Shown: positions 9,173 through 18,819, counted from the stretch's first letter. The stretch is DNA of 64,000 nucleotides from Candidatus Soleaferrea massiliensis AP7 (GCF_000820765.1 NZ_CCYH01000029.1:227747-291746), one strand, 5' to 3'. Numbers and translations: made by a program. The notes: generated from the sequence alone by a model not told the origin.

Positions 9173-9320
9173 TAGCTTTAGTGAGAATGAATCCGGCTGT
9201 GCCGGTGGAGACACCCTGTCAGCCAAAGCTTCCGGCATGGAGTGAAGCAAATGACAATCACAATGGTTCGCTGGAGTATGAACGGATATCATACATCACT
9301 GTTTTAGCAGCCGTGTATGA
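9173..9320 (+). repeat. Partial tandem copy of the same miniature element (A')
   Basis: It begins AGCTTTAGTGAGAATGAATCC and then repeats the left palindrome (CCGGCTGTGCCGG) and the GAGTGAAGCAAATGACAA block of copy A. The match decays after about 9260 and the right palindrome is missing. The rest of 9321-9546 holds no gene I can support. Confidence 0.5.
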
Positions 9321-9546
9321 TGAAACAGGCATATTTTCAATATCTTTTAAGAGGTTCGCCGATTTCATATCCCTGTTTAACTTTTAAATTTCAAAAATCA
9401 CCAGTAAAACCGGCAGTTTTGTTGGTGTAGAAATTCAAACTTTCTGATAGAGGTTATGTCCCGTTACACATTTCGAGTACCATCAACAGCTTGAACGCGC
9501 TGTTGCAGCTGGAAATTTTACGAAATCAACTTCTATTGTGCCGCAT

Positions 9547-9593
9547 TGCCATATAAAAACAGCAGCTTTATAAGCTGCTGTTTTTATATGGCA
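9547..9593. terminator. Long hairpin terminator downstream of the lipoprotein gene
   Basis: A near-perfect 22-bp stem (GCCATATAAAAACAGCAGCTT and its complement) has a 3-nt loop. Internal A5 and T5 tracts make it function on both strands. It sits ~75 bp beyond the stop of the leftward lipoprotein gene. Confidence 0.8.
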
Positions 9594-9669
9594 TATGCGT
9601 ATTAAACCAAGCATTTTCCGCCTAATTTTTGTTTACAAGGAATAATCAAAAGAAATGCCATATCGCTTT

Positions 9670-10485
9670 TTATCCTCTTCTGCGTTTGCGCAGAAGCAAA
9701 ATTGCAGCTATTACAGCGCACAACGCAAAAATTCCCGCCGCAATCCAAAGGACCCAGATGATAATGGTATTCCTGAGGTTTATCTGGTCAACCGTATCCC
9801 TCGCGGCTATGGGAAGCACCTTGCCGTCCGCAAGATTCGCCCGGGTGACCAGCGTGAAATCCGTCTCCTTATCCAAACGGATATCTGTCACAGCGCTGGC
9901 AAAGGCATTTTGTGTCTCGACGCTGCCGGATGCTTCCACAACCTCCGAGGCGGGCAGCGTCACTCGCAGGGACGCTTTGCTTGCCTTCATCCCCTGCTGG
10001 AAAAACTCCTTCAATACTTTGGGAAATCCTTCTATGTCCGCTGTCTGAAGAAGCCGGTCGGCGTTCAGTTTGGCCTGCATCGCAAAGCCCTGCTCAAATG
10101 TTCCATCGGTATGCGTCATGCTGACGCTGGTAAACGGAGTCAGCTTTTCATCGGTCAGCATCGCTTTCAGCTGCTCGAAGGCTTCGGGATAGCTCTGTGT
10201 GCCGCGTATCATCTCCATATGGATGACAGCTGTCTTCTTTTTGCTGTCCAAATCTGCCTGTGTCTCATATCCAAGCGTATCCCGGTAATAGTCGACCAGG
10301 CTCTGCAGGCTGGCGCGGACAGCGTCGGCGGTCGTGACGTCGGTATCTTCCAGATCCGCTTCCATGTCAATCTTTATGTAGGCGTTGTATGCTTCATCGA
10401 TACCACAGTCAATCTGCGTCTTCATGCAGCCGGTAAACAGCAGACAGAGCATACCGGCCAATAACATCAATCGGTATTTTTTCAT
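9670..10485 (-). CDS. LppM/DUF3153-like membrane lipoprotein
   Basis: Start ATG 10485 ('MKKYRLMLLAG') is chosen because GGAG lies 7 nt upstream; an in-frame ATG four codons earlier lacks a ribosome site. The product is 271 residues. The lipobox 'LLFTGC' gives a lipid-anchored Cys. The body is alternating strands and helices ('YIKIDMEADLEDTDVTT', 'FTSVSMTHTDGTFEQGF'). A C-terminal membrane helix ('IIIWVLWIAAGIFALCAVIAAILLL') is followed by RKRRRG. This topology (lipobox, extracytoplasmic domain, C-terminal helix) resembles LppM/DUF3153 proteins, whose function is unclear. It starts 22 bp after the stop of the metallopeptidase gene, so the two are very likely one operon and possibly act together at the membrane. 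Confidence 0.7.
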   Translation of the reverse strand: MKKYRLMLLAGMLCLLFTGCMKTQIDCGIDEAYNAYIKIDMEADLEDTDVTTADAVRASLQSLVDYYRDTLGYETQADLDSKKKTAVIHMEMIRGTQSYPEAFEQLKAMLTDEKLTPFTSVSMTHTDGTFEQGFAMQAKLNADRLLQTADIEGFPKVLKEFFQQGMKASKASLRVTLPASEVVEASGSVETQNAFASAVTDIRLDKETDFTLVTRANLADGKVLPIAARDTVDQINLRNTIIIWVLWIAAGIFALCAVIAAILLLRKRRRG

Positions 10486-10507
10486 CCTGTTCTCCATTCA
10501 TCGTTCA

Positions 10508-11836
10508 TCAATCAAAGGTGTAGGTCATCGGATCGGATGCCTGCATCGTCCCATCCGGCAGAATCGCCGTCACGACAAAGGTCCGTGTCCCGTTTGCAAG
10601 ATTGTCATCCATGCTGGAAACATACATGCCGCTCTGGCTTGAGACACATCCGACATACGCGACGGCACTCGTGCCCGGCAGGACAGTTCTGACAGGGTGC
10701 AGCGTGTTGCTGTAATCATCCTCCTGATAGGTGACCAGCGTGTAGGTCGCATCGTCTCCGTAGGCCTTGTTCCAGGTCAGCTCATAATACACGAAGGTGG
10801 TATATCCGCTCTCCAGGTCATAGCTTGCCGAACGTCTCTGTATATCGATCTGAATATCCTGCCACTTTGGGAATTGAGGCGGTTCGTCATCCACAAAGCT
10901 GTAAAAGTAATCGCTCAGGCCATCCACATCCGACGCCATGGGAATCATGAGATTCTCCTGCACCCGGCTGTTTCGCTTTATGTACTGTTCGGGTGAAGCG
11001 CCGTTGAGCTGGTCGCGCACATCGGGATGGTTCCCAACATCGCGGGAATTGGGCGATCCCATCAGCGTCACATAGTCCTCCGCCGCGATTTCCACCAGAT
11101 ACCAATGGTGATTGTCTACATAATACTGGGAATCCGATGTATTGAACTGCACTTTGTCAGGATCCAAACCGCGCAGCTTTGCATACTTCGTTGCCTGAAA
11201 CTCCTCATCGGTAAAAGCAGCCGGGAACATGTGGTAAAAGGTGAAGTGATGCCCGTATTCGTGGCTCAGGTTGCTTGCCATCGATTTGACCGTGGTGCAT
11301 CTGTCCCCATCGTACAGCGATATGACGCCCGCTGTGCGGTTCACTTCGACATGAAAATCCTTTGGCAAGGCCGGAAAGTCCAGAGCGTACCGATGGGTCT
11401 GATAGGTATTCTGATGCGTCGCAGCGGCGAATTCATCCCGCTGGGGATAAACGATGACCTGGGACAGGGTCATGAACTCTTCGCCGTGCCTGTTCTGCAG
11501 CAGCTCATGGTACAGCGCTTCCAGATTCTTTTCATCCCAGGCTTCCGCCTTGCTGATAAAGGCGATGCCTTCCGGCGACCGGTATGTATAGAGCGTATCC
11601 TCATCCTGCGCCGCGGTATGATCCCGTTCAAACGCGTCGACCGCCGCTTGATTGACAAACGGTTTATCCCAGGGTTCCCCCACAAAAGCATCCACCGCTT
11701 CGATATCTGCAAGCAGCTTTTCTGTCTGCCGCTGCAAAACAGACGGCAGCACGCAGGCACCGGCCAGCGCGAGAACCGCGCAGATTGCTGAAATCAAAGC
11801 GGCTGTCAGTATCCGTTTATTATTCTTTCTGCTCAA
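10508..11836 (-). CDS. Membrane-anchored putative zinc metallopeptidase (HEYGHH)
   Basis: Start TTG 11836 is chosen: AAAGGAG lies 10 nt upstream, whereas the longer ATG frame begins inside the leader and adds an unlikely basic N-terminus. The product is 442 residues. Residues ~8-34 form one membrane anchor ('ILTAALISAICAVLALAGACVL'). Mid-protein 'SMASNLSHEYGHHFTFYH' contains an HExxH-type motif with the conserved Gly/His of gluzincins. A downstream Glu-rich segment ('WYLVEIAAEDYVTLMGSPN') could supply the third zinc ligand. The C-terminal ~100 residues look like a fibronectin/Ig-type strand domain ('YYELTWNKAYGDD'). The target is unknown; I cannot place it in a named peptidase family with certainty. 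It is translated upstream of the lipoprotein gene. Confidence 0.7.
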   Translation of the reverse strand: MSRKNNKRILTAALISAICAVLALAGACVLPSVLQRQTEKLLADIEAVDAFVGEPWDKPFVNQAAVDAFERDHTAAQDEDTLYTYRSPEGIAFISKAEAWDEKNLEALYHELLQNRHGEEFMTLSQVIVYPQRDEFAAATHQNTYQTHRYALDFPALPKDFHVEVNRTAGVISLYDGDRCTTVKSMASNLSHEYGHHFTFYHMFPAAFTDEEFQATKYAKLRGLDPDKVQFNTSDSQYYVDNHHWYLVEIAAEDYVTLMGSPNSRDVGNHPDVRDQLNGASPEQYIKRNSRVQENLMIPMASDVDGLSDYFYSFVDDEPPQFPKWQDIQIDIQRRSASYDLESGYTTFVYYELTWNKAYGDDATYTLVTYQEDDYSNTLHPVRTVLPGTSAVAYVGCVSSQSGMYVSSMDDNLANGTRTFVVTAILPDGTMQASDPMTYTFD

Positions 11837-11961
11837 AAGCGTTCTTCTCCTTTCGGACTTTCTGAAGCCTGCTGAAAAATATGGCTCCGGAAAAACGCCG
11901 GCGTCCCGGCATTCCTGATCATGGATTTTATCCATTGAGCGTAAATTTGTCCATATACAGT

Positions 11962-11990
11962 ATTATATACGAAAACATCAGGTCTTTCAA
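11962..11990 (-). promoter_or_regulatory. Sigma-A-type promoter of the metallopeptidase-lipoprotein operon
   Basis: On the minus strand TTGAAA (11985-11990), a 17-bp spacer and TATAAT (11962-11967) form a near-consensus vegetative promoter. It lies about 125 bp upstream of the TTG start, implying a long leader. Confidence 0.75.
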
Positions 11991-12620
11991 TGGATTCGTT
12001 CAAACTTTTTTCACAGTCATAAACAATATTGATATAATCATGTTGCATATTGTCGAAAGAAAACAGTCCAACGGCACTTTATTGGAAAACAGCTCCTCCG
12101 CACCTGTTCTTAACCGGGGTGAAATTCTGTTTTTTTATACCTTAACAAGCGGTTTTAAAGTCATGCCGTTTCCGAGACAACTGTACTTGATGAGTCTCCA
12201 TTCATCAGGACGCAAAATTGAAATTTCCAGCAAAACCTTTAAGAATACCCCTTTGGGCTGTAAAGACATGACCGCCGTCCGGTAAACAAAATCTGACCGC
12301 CGGTGAGATACCGCGAAGCACAGACACTGTCCAAAATCTTTTGGATACAGCATACATGCCGCGCGCAATACTTCTTTTTGACAAGCAGAAAGTCTGGCGC
12401 AGGCCGGGCTCCTCCTATGCCTGCCTGAAAACCGGATGATCATTTCTGCGCCGCGGCATTTTATCTGTTTACTGTTCAGGAACCGCTCAGAACATGCCTT
12501 GAACCTATAAAGGCGTTCTCTTTTTATGAGCAAATCATTGATATTTACATCAAGTATCATTTGCTGTAAAAAGAAAGATACAAAAAAAAGAACAAATTAC
12601 GATCTATACTTGTTGATTTT
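11991..12620. other. Intergenic stretch without supported gene
   Basis: Short frames on both strands (for example a 141-codon minus frame at 12135-12560) lack ribosome sites, recognisable domains or a sensible composition. I see no RNA family signature either. Confidence 0.5.
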
Positions 12621-12624
12621 TTTA

Positions 12625-12633
12625 TGATATAAT
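12625..12633 (+). promoter_or_regulatory. Extended -10 of the GH3-dockerin gene
   Basis: TGaTATAAT is an extended -10 in an AT-rich tract, about 215 bp upstream of the chosen ATG. No consensus -35 is visible. The long leader (12640-12846) is an open frame without a start codon supported by a ribosome site. Confidence 0.4.
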
Positions 12634-12846
12634 AGTACACGTCAATCAGGAAAACGGATTTTGAACAATTACCAAACTTCCGCAGGCATAGAAAAAGACA
12701 GCTTTGCGGCAGTAACCGAAACCGTTATCATAAAATTTTACAACACGATTGGGAAAATACACTTGGAAAGGAGAAGGCAGGGATTCCGCACACCAGGCTA
12801 TCTATCGTTACAGATGTTCAAGAGAAAAAAGGAGGATCATGTAAAT

Positions 12847-15800
12847 ATGTCCAACAAACATGGTTTACTGAAAAAAGCAGTTTCATTCATCATGGCTGCC
12901 GCCATGACGGTTACAAGCTTTGCATCTTTCCCAGCTTCTGTTCTGGCTGTGGGAGGAGACACGTTCGACATCAACCGCGAGGTTTCGCGCCGTTTTACGT
13001 CGGAAAGCCTCGTACTGCTCCGGAACAACGAACAGGTTCTTCCGCTGGCTAAGGAGGACAAGGTCGCCGTTTTCGGCTCGACACAGGTCAACACGTTTAA
13101 GACCGTTTTTGGATCGGGCAGCACCGAGGGCATCGGCATTGGATTTGTCAACACCTTGGACGCACTGAAGGGCAAGACAACCGTCGACGCCGAACTGGAA
13201 AGCATGTACCGTGAATTTGCAAGGACCAATCCGCCGAACTTCGGCATGACCTATATCGACAATGAAATCCTTTCCGAGCGTTCGATCGCGGAAATGACGC
13301 TGAACGATGAGGTCGTTTCCGCTGCCGCACAGCGCAACGACAAAGCGGTCATCTTCATCGGACGCACCAACGGCGAGGGTTATGACTGGAAGCTGGAGGA
13401 CGAGTACCAGCTGCGCGCCGAGGAACAGCTGATGATCGACCTGGTCACCAAGTATTTCGACAAGGTGACCGTGGTGCTGAACACCGCGTCCCCGATCGAC
13501 ATGACCTGGGACAGCGACAAGATCGATTCCATCCTGTGGGTCGGTATCGTCGGCGATCAGGGCGCGAACGCCATCGCCGACGTCATGAGCGGCGAGGTCA
13601 ACCCGTCGGGCCGCCTGACCCAGACCTGGGCCGCCAAATACACCGACACCCCGACGCATATGAACTATGAGATGACCAACTACCCGGAAGGCCTGCACGG
13701 CCCGGAGGTGGAGTATGAGGAAGATATCTACGGCGGATACCACTACTACGATACCTTCAATGTCACACCGAAGTTCCATTTCGGATTCGGCCTGTCCTAC
13801 ACGACCTTTGACACCCAGATCGATTCCGTCACCGCGGACAGCGAAACGGTTACGGTGAAGGCGACGGTTGAGAACACCGGTTCGGTCGCGGGCAAAGAGG
13901 TCGTACAGGTTTACTACAGCGCGCCGGACGGCAAGCTGGAGAAAGCGTACCAGCAGCTGGCGGGCTTCGCGAAGACCGATCTTCTGCAGCCGCATCAGAA
14001 GCAGACGGTGACTATCTCCTACCGCACGAAGGACATGGCTTCCTATGACGAGGCGCTCGCGCAGTACATCCTGGAGCCGGGCGAATATGTTGTGCGCGCC
14101 GGCGATTCCTCCCGTTCGACCCATGTCGGCGCGGTTCTGACGCTGGACGGCACCGCGGTCACCGAGCAGCTCTCCAACCAGATGACCGAAGCCATCCCGC
14201 TGGAATGTCTGAGCAAGGAAGGCGCCACACCGTACTCCTATGAAGGCGAAGCGGAAGAAATCGCGGCCGCAGACAGAATTGCGCTCAAAGCCGCCGATTT
14301 CGTCACGGAAAACAAGGCAAACACCATCACCGACGAACCGGAAGAGCTTGAAGGAAGCATCGAAGCGCAGTTTCAGGATGCCGTACAGCAGCAGCTGTAC
14401 ATATACGGCACATCCGCCGCCAATGACGCAAAGGACCTGTTTGAGGTTCCGGGCAAGGTCTACTGTGCGGATCTGGGTGTCAATTTCGCTGGCTTCGTCG
14501 TGAACGATCCGTCCGGCGATGCTGACGGCTACAAGAGCGTCACGGTACAGAAGGCCGGCACGAAGATGCCGTTCGACATCGACCGCGCCTATGATTATGA
14601 ACACGAGCTTTCCCTGCGCTACAGGGTGGAATCCGCATCCTCGGTGACACTGCGCGACCAGAATGACAACACGCTGTGCACCTTTAACCTGAACGAGCTG
14701 GACCAGTGGGCGACCGCGACGGTTTCCGGCGTCGATCTGAGCGGCGTGACCGCTCTGGAGCTTGTGATCAACAACGACAACGTCAACCTGAACTGGCTGA
14801 ATCTCCGTTCAGAGTACTTCGCAGGCGTTGTGAAAAGCTCGATTCCTTCCGGCACCTACGGTAAGCCGCTTTTGGTCTCCTTATACAACCGGGACGAAAC
14901 GGACGCATACGCCATCCGCTACACAACCGACGGCTCTGAGCCGAACGCGCAGAGCGCGCTCTACACCGAACCGATTGAGGTCAGCTCCGATATGACCATC
15001 AAGGCGTACGCCATCAAGAGCGGAAGGGCGGACAGCAAGGTCATGACCGCCGACTACGTCATCGACACCGGCGCGGTCACGGAAAAGGCGCCGCAACCGC
15101 AGGTCGTCTTCTTGGGCAAGGACGGCGAAAACAACCAGCGCATCAAGCTGAACGCACAGGCCGGTATGAGCGTCTTCTACACGACCGACGGCTCAGAACC
15201 GACCATGAACAGCACGCTGTACGCCGCGCCGTTCAGCGCCGCGAAGGGCACAACCGTCAAGGCGATTGCGGTCGGTTCCGGATATCTGACCAGTGACGCC
15301 GCCGAAATCCGCGTCGCCGACGTCGGTGCGCCGACCGCGGGCCTGGAGACGCTCGGTACCTATGAAAAGGGCGGCAGCATGACGCTGAGCGCGGACGAAG
15401 GACTGGATATCTACTACACCATCTCCAGGAATGGAAGCGAACCGCAGGACCCGACCACCCAGTCCCAGAAATATGATGAGCCGATTGCGTTTGACACGAC
15501 CGGCAAAACCATCATCAAGGCGATTGCAAGCGACCCGCAGTCCGGCACAAGCGAAACGGCTGTCTTTGTCTACAACATCGTGGATAAGCTGCTGACGCTG
15601 GAGGACGTCTACTACGGCAACGCAACCGTAGAGCAGGTCGTCGCGCAGATGACCGTCACCGAGCTGAGCGAAGTGGTCTGCAACTCCGGCTACTCGACCC
15701 GTTTCAGAAGCCCGAACGTACGCTATGCGGACGGACCGCTCGGCGTCAAGGTCAGCAACTTTACAAAATGGGCGGCGCCTTCGCTGCTTGCCTGTGCATG

Positions 15801-18714
15801 GGATGTCAGCCTGTTCGCCGAACAGGGCAACGCCATCGGCAAGGAAATGGTCGAGGACAACATCGACTTCTGGCTGGCTCCTGGCATCAACATCCTGCGC
15901 GACCCGCGCTCCGGCCGTAATCCGGAATATTATTCGGAGGACTACCTGCTGACCGGTATCCTGGCTTCCTCTGTCATCCAGAATGTACAGAAGCACAATG
16001 TCGGCTGCGTCATCAAGCACTATGTCGGCAACGACCAGGAAACCCACCGCAAGCAGTGCGCAAACGCCATTGTATCCGAACGCGCCATGCGCGAGGTCTA
16101 TCTGAAAGCCTTTGAAATCGTGGTCGAAACCTCCCAGCCATGGGCGCTGATGACCACCTACTGCGACGTCAACCGCATCGCCACCGCGACCAACTTCGAA
16201 CTCTGCACCGCGATTCCGCGCGGCGAATGGGGCTTCGAGGGAATCATCATGACCGACTGGGGCTGCTATGCCAACCAGGGCATGATGATGTACGCGGGCA
16301 ACGATATGGTCATGCCGTCCGGCAGCATGCAGGTCGTCGGCGATGCCGTCCGCAATCCGGATGGCGTTGACAAGAACGACCCGAACTATACCAAGCCGAC
16401 CACCAAAGCCATGCTGCAGCGGAATGTCGCCAACATCTTCAGCATGATGTCCCGCACCCGCGCTTTCTCCGGCATAGTTGGCCAGCCGCAGAAATACCAG
16501 TATGAGGTTCCGGAAACCAAGTGGATGACCACCTCCAAGGAAACCTCTGTCACCAACGTGAACGCGTCCGCTTCGGCAAACGGCGCCGTCACACCGGCTT
16601 CCCAGCAGGTTACGGTCGGAAACGACGCGGTCATCACCGTCACACCGGAGAGCGGTTATGTGGTGGACAGCGTTTCCATCGAGCCGAACAGAGAATACAT
16701 TCTGAACGGCAGTGAACTGACCGTCAAAGCGGTTGAAAACTATACCAACGTACAGGTATCCTTCCGCCAAATCGCGGAGAATCCGGATTTTGACGCGCTG
16801 AACGCGCTGATCACATCCGCGGAGAACCGGATGCAGAGCGTTACGGTCGGCGGCAATCCGGGCAACTACCTGCCTTCCTCGATACAGGAGCTGACGGCGG
16901 CGGTCGATGCGGCAAAAGCTGCCGCGGGCGACGCGGACGCTTCGGTCATGGATATCGAGCAGGCGATCCTCTCGCTCAAACAGGCGATGAACAACTTCGA
17001 AGCGCAGGTCGTCACGCAGATCACCCATGTCGTCACCCGTGAAAGCATCAACAAGATCAAGGCCATCGAGCATGCCGACGCGAGCAAGGTCATCGGCTCC
17101 GAGAACTGCAACGACAGTGACGGCGGCAGAAACACCACGGGAACCTATAAAGGCACCTACCTCTCGTATGTCATCGACGTCGCGGACGCGGATGTATACA
17201 GCCTGTGCGGACGCATCTCGACCAACGAGGACGGCTGCGGCTTTGAGGTCTACATCGACGGCGAGCTGCAGGGCACCATCGTACAGGAAGCAAAGACCGG
17301 AGGCTGGCAGAACTGGCAGACCAGCGACCCGCTGAAGGTCAATCTCGAAGAGGGTCTTCACACCTTGAAGGTCGTCTTCATCAAGAGCAACATCAACGTC
17401 AACTACTTCACGCTGGAAACCAGCAACAAGAATGTCACGGTCACGACCGACGGCAACGGAACGGTCGACCAGTCGTTCCAGAAGGTTGAGATGGGCAAGG
17501 ACGCCACGATTAACGCGATCCCGAACGACGGCTACATCGCCGATTCCGTCGAGATCACGCCGCAGACCGACTACACGCTGCGAAACAACGTGCTGGTTCT
17601 GAAACGCATCATGGCGGACACCGAGGTCAAGGTGAACTTCCGCAAGCTGCCGGATGCGCCGGACTTCGCTTCTCTCGGACAGCTGATCGATTCGGCGAAC
17701 CAGAAGCTCGGCAGCGCGGTCGTTGACGGTTCTGTCGGCAACTACGCACCGTCTACGGCAAAGGCATTCGATCAGGCCATCAAAGCAGCACAGGCCGTTC
17801 TGGACAACAGCGAAGCGACCATCATGGACGTCGAGCTCGCCATGTACGACCTGAAAGACGCCATCAAGGCGTTTGACAACGGCAGGCTGACCGCGAAGGC
17901 CTTCATCCTCACAAACGACCAGGAGGTCAAGATCAAGGCGACCGACCATCAGAAGACCAGCGACGGTATCGGTTCCGAACCGTGCCAGGATGAGGACGGC
18001 GGAAGGAACCCGATCTACACCGACGGCGGAACCTGGCTGGAATACAATCTGGAGGTTCTGGAGGACGGCTGGTTCACCTTCACGCCGAGGGTATCGGTCA
18101 ATCAGACAGGCGCCGGATTCCGCGTCCTGATCGACGGTGAGAACATCCATTCCTACGGACCGCTGGATTCCACCGGCGGCTGGCAGAACTGGGTTACCTC
18201 AGACACCTTCACCGCGAAGCTGACCGAAGGCGCGCACACCATGCGCATCGAGATGTCCCAGAGCGGCATGAATGTCAACTGGTTCAAATGGAGCCCGGTG
18301 AAAGCCACATTGTCCTCTGAAACCCTGTCCATCCATGAGGATGAGGGCATCATCTCCGGCATTGACCTGAGAACATCGGCTGCGGATGTGCTCGCACAGC
18401 TCAGCAGCAATGTATCGCTCAAGCTGGCCGACGCCGAAGGAAACGAGCTCGCTGCCGACGCGCACGTCACGAGCGCCACGAAGCTCCTGCTCGTTTCGGG
18501 CGGCCAGACAATGGCTGAATATGCGCTTTCCGTCAAAGGCGATCTGGGCGCAGGAGACCCGAACCTTGCGGCACTGATCGGCGTCAAGGCCCATATCCTT
18601 GGCAAACAGGAATTGACACCGCTCCAAAAATACAGCGCGGATGTGGACGGCAACGGCAGAATCAATGTCCTTGACCTGCTTCACATCAAACTGATGATCC
18701 TGAACGGAGATTAA
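12847..18714 (+). CDS. Secreted circularly permuted GH3 glycosidase with CBMs and dockerin
   Basis: ATG 12847 follows AAAAAAGGAGG; the longer open frame to 12661 lacks a start. The product is 1,955 residues. Order: signal peptide (1-~37, 'AAAMTVTSFASFPASVLA'); GH3 alpha/beta sandwich first (~45-260, 'SESLVLLRNNEQVLPL'); FnIII-like domain (~328-425); three chitobiase-C-like repeats ('YTTDGSEPN', 'YTTDGSEPT', 'YTISRNGSEP'; ~678-910); then the GH3 TIM barrel (~931-1200) with 'KHYVGND' and the nucleophile Asp1137 in 'GIIMTDWG'. After that come two copies of an InlB-like repeat + FIVAR helix pair + CBM6-like domain ('NEDGCGFEVYIDGE', 'NQTGAGFRVLIDGE'), a pre-dockerin module and a type I-like dockerin ('ADVDGNGRINVLDLLHIKL'). 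The first dockerin loop has lost its Asp ligands. The sandwich-before-barrel order is the reverse of most GH3 enzymes. Likely an extracellular beta-glucosidase-type enzyme; substrate unknown. Confidence 0.9.
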   Translation: MSNKHGLLKKAVSFIMAAAMTVTSFASFPASVLAVGGDTFDINREVSRRFTSESLVLLRNNEQVLPLAKEDKVAVFGSTQVNTFKTVFGSGSTEGIGIGFVNTLDALKGKTTVDAELESMYREFARTNPPNFGMTYIDNEILSERSIAEMTLNDEVVSAAAQRNDKAVIFIGRTNGEGYDWKLEDEYQLRAEEQLMIDLVTKYFDKVTVVLNTASPIDMTWDSDKIDSILWVGIVGDQGANAIADVMSGEVNPSGRLTQTWAAKYTDTPTHMNYEMTNYPEGLHGPEVEYEEDIYGGYHYYDTFNVTPKFHFGFGLSYTTFDTQIDSVTADSETVTVKATVENTGSVAGKEVVQVYYSAPDGKLEKAYQQLAGFAKTDLLQPHQKQTVTISYRTKDMASYDEALAQYILEPGEYVVRAGDSSRSTHVGAVLTLDGTAVTEQLSNQMTEAIPLECLSKEGATPYSYEGEAEEIAAADRIALKAADFVTENKANTITDEPEELEGSIEAQFQDAVQQQLYIYGTSAANDAKDLFEVPGKVYCADLGVNFAGFVVNDPSGDADGYKSVTVQKAGTKMPFDIDRAYDYEHELSLRYRVESASSVTLRDQNDNTLCTFNLNELDQWATATVSGVDLSGVTALELVINNDNVNLNWLNLRSEYFAGVVKSSIPSGTYGKPLLVSLYNRDETDAYAIRYTTDGSEPNAQSALYTEPIEVSSDMTIKAYAIKSGRADSKVMTADYVIDTGAVTEKAPQPQVVFLGKDGENNQRIKLNAQAGMSVFYTTDGSEPTMNSTLYAAPFSAAKGTTVKAIAVGSGYLTSDAAEIRVADVGAPTAGLETLGTYEKGGSMTLSADEGLDIYYTISRNGSEPQDPTTQSQKYDEPIAFDTTGKTIIKAIASDPQSGTSETAVFVYNIVDKLLTLEDVYYGNATVEQVVAQMTVTELSEVVCNSGYSTRFRSPNVRYADGPLGVKVSNFTKWAAPSLLACAWDVSLFAEQGNAIGKEMVEDNIDFWLAPGINILRDPRSGRNPEYYSEDYLLTGILASSVIQNVQKHNVGCVIKHYVGNDQETHRKQCANAIVSERAMREVYLKAFEIVVETSQPWALMTTYCDVNRIATATNFELCTAIPRGEWGFEGIIMTDWGCYANQGMMMYAGNDMVMPSGSMQVVGDAVRNPDGVDKNDPNYTKPTTKAMLQRNVANIFSMMSRTRAFSGIVGQPQKYQYEVPETKWMTTSKETSVTNVNASASANGAVTPASQQVTVGNDAVITVTPESGYVVDSVSIEPNREYILNGSELTVKAVENYTNVQVSFRQIAENPDFDALNALITSAENRMQSVTVGGNPGNYLPSSIQELTAAVDAAKAAAGDADASVMDIEQAILSLKQAMNNFEAQVVTQITHVVTRESINKIKAIEHADASKVIGSENCNDSDGGRNTTGTYKGTYLSYVIDVADADVYSLCGRISTNEDGCGFEVYIDGELQGTIVQEAKTGGWQNWQTSDPLKVNLEEGLHTLKVVFIKSNINVNYFTLETSNKNVTVTTDGNGTVDQSFQKVEMGKDATINAIPNDGYIADSVEITPQTDYTLRNNVLVLKRIMADTEVKVNFRKLPDAPDFASLGQLIDSANQKLGSAVVDGSVGNYAPSTAKAFDQAIKAAQAVLDNSEATIMDVELAMYDLKDAIKAFDNGRLTAKAFILTNDQEVKIKATDHQKTSDGIGSEPCQDEDGGRNPIYTDGGTWLEYNLEVLEDGWFTFTPRVSVNQTGAGFRVLIDGENIHSYGPLDSTGGWQNWVTSDTFTAKLTEGAHTMRIEMSQSGMNVNWFKWSPVKATLSSETLSIHEDEGIISGIDLRTSAADVLAQLSSNVSLKLADAEGNELAADAHVTSATKLLLVSGGQTMAEYALSVKGDLGAGDPNLAALIGVKAHILGKQELTPLQKYSADVDGNGRINVLDLLHIKLMILNGD

Positions 18715-18777
18715 TGGATTTGACCTTGGATGGTCAATCCCGCTTTCTGTTCGGCAGCATCCATAAAAGCTTATAGA

Positions 18778-18819
18778 AAGGTCCCGGCCGCAGTTTTTCT
18801 TCGGCCGGGACCTTTTTTA
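18778..18819 (+). terminator. Terminator of the GH3 gene
   Basis: The stem AGGTCCCGGCCG / CGGCCGGGACCT is followed by six T, about 65 bp after the stop. The following 18820-19140 contains no gene I can support. Confidence 0.88.

Noticed and set aside
12048..12058. ATTGTCGAAAG, a 9/11 match to the 0A box
   Set aside because: Lies about 60 bp upstream of the metallopeptidase operon's -35 with no supporting context; matches of this quality are expected by chance.
12135..12560. 141-codon minus frame in the gap before the GH3 gene
   Set aside because: No ribosome site, odd composition, no family resemblance.
15193..18150. 985-codon minus-strand open frame across the GH3 gene
   Set aside because: Antisense shadow of the GC-rich, domain-rich GH3 frame. 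No ribosome site, Arg/Val/Asp-rich translation, no domain. The same applies to 12883-14604, 51574-52881, 54154-55557, 24493-26157 (plus) and 4175-5485 (plus).
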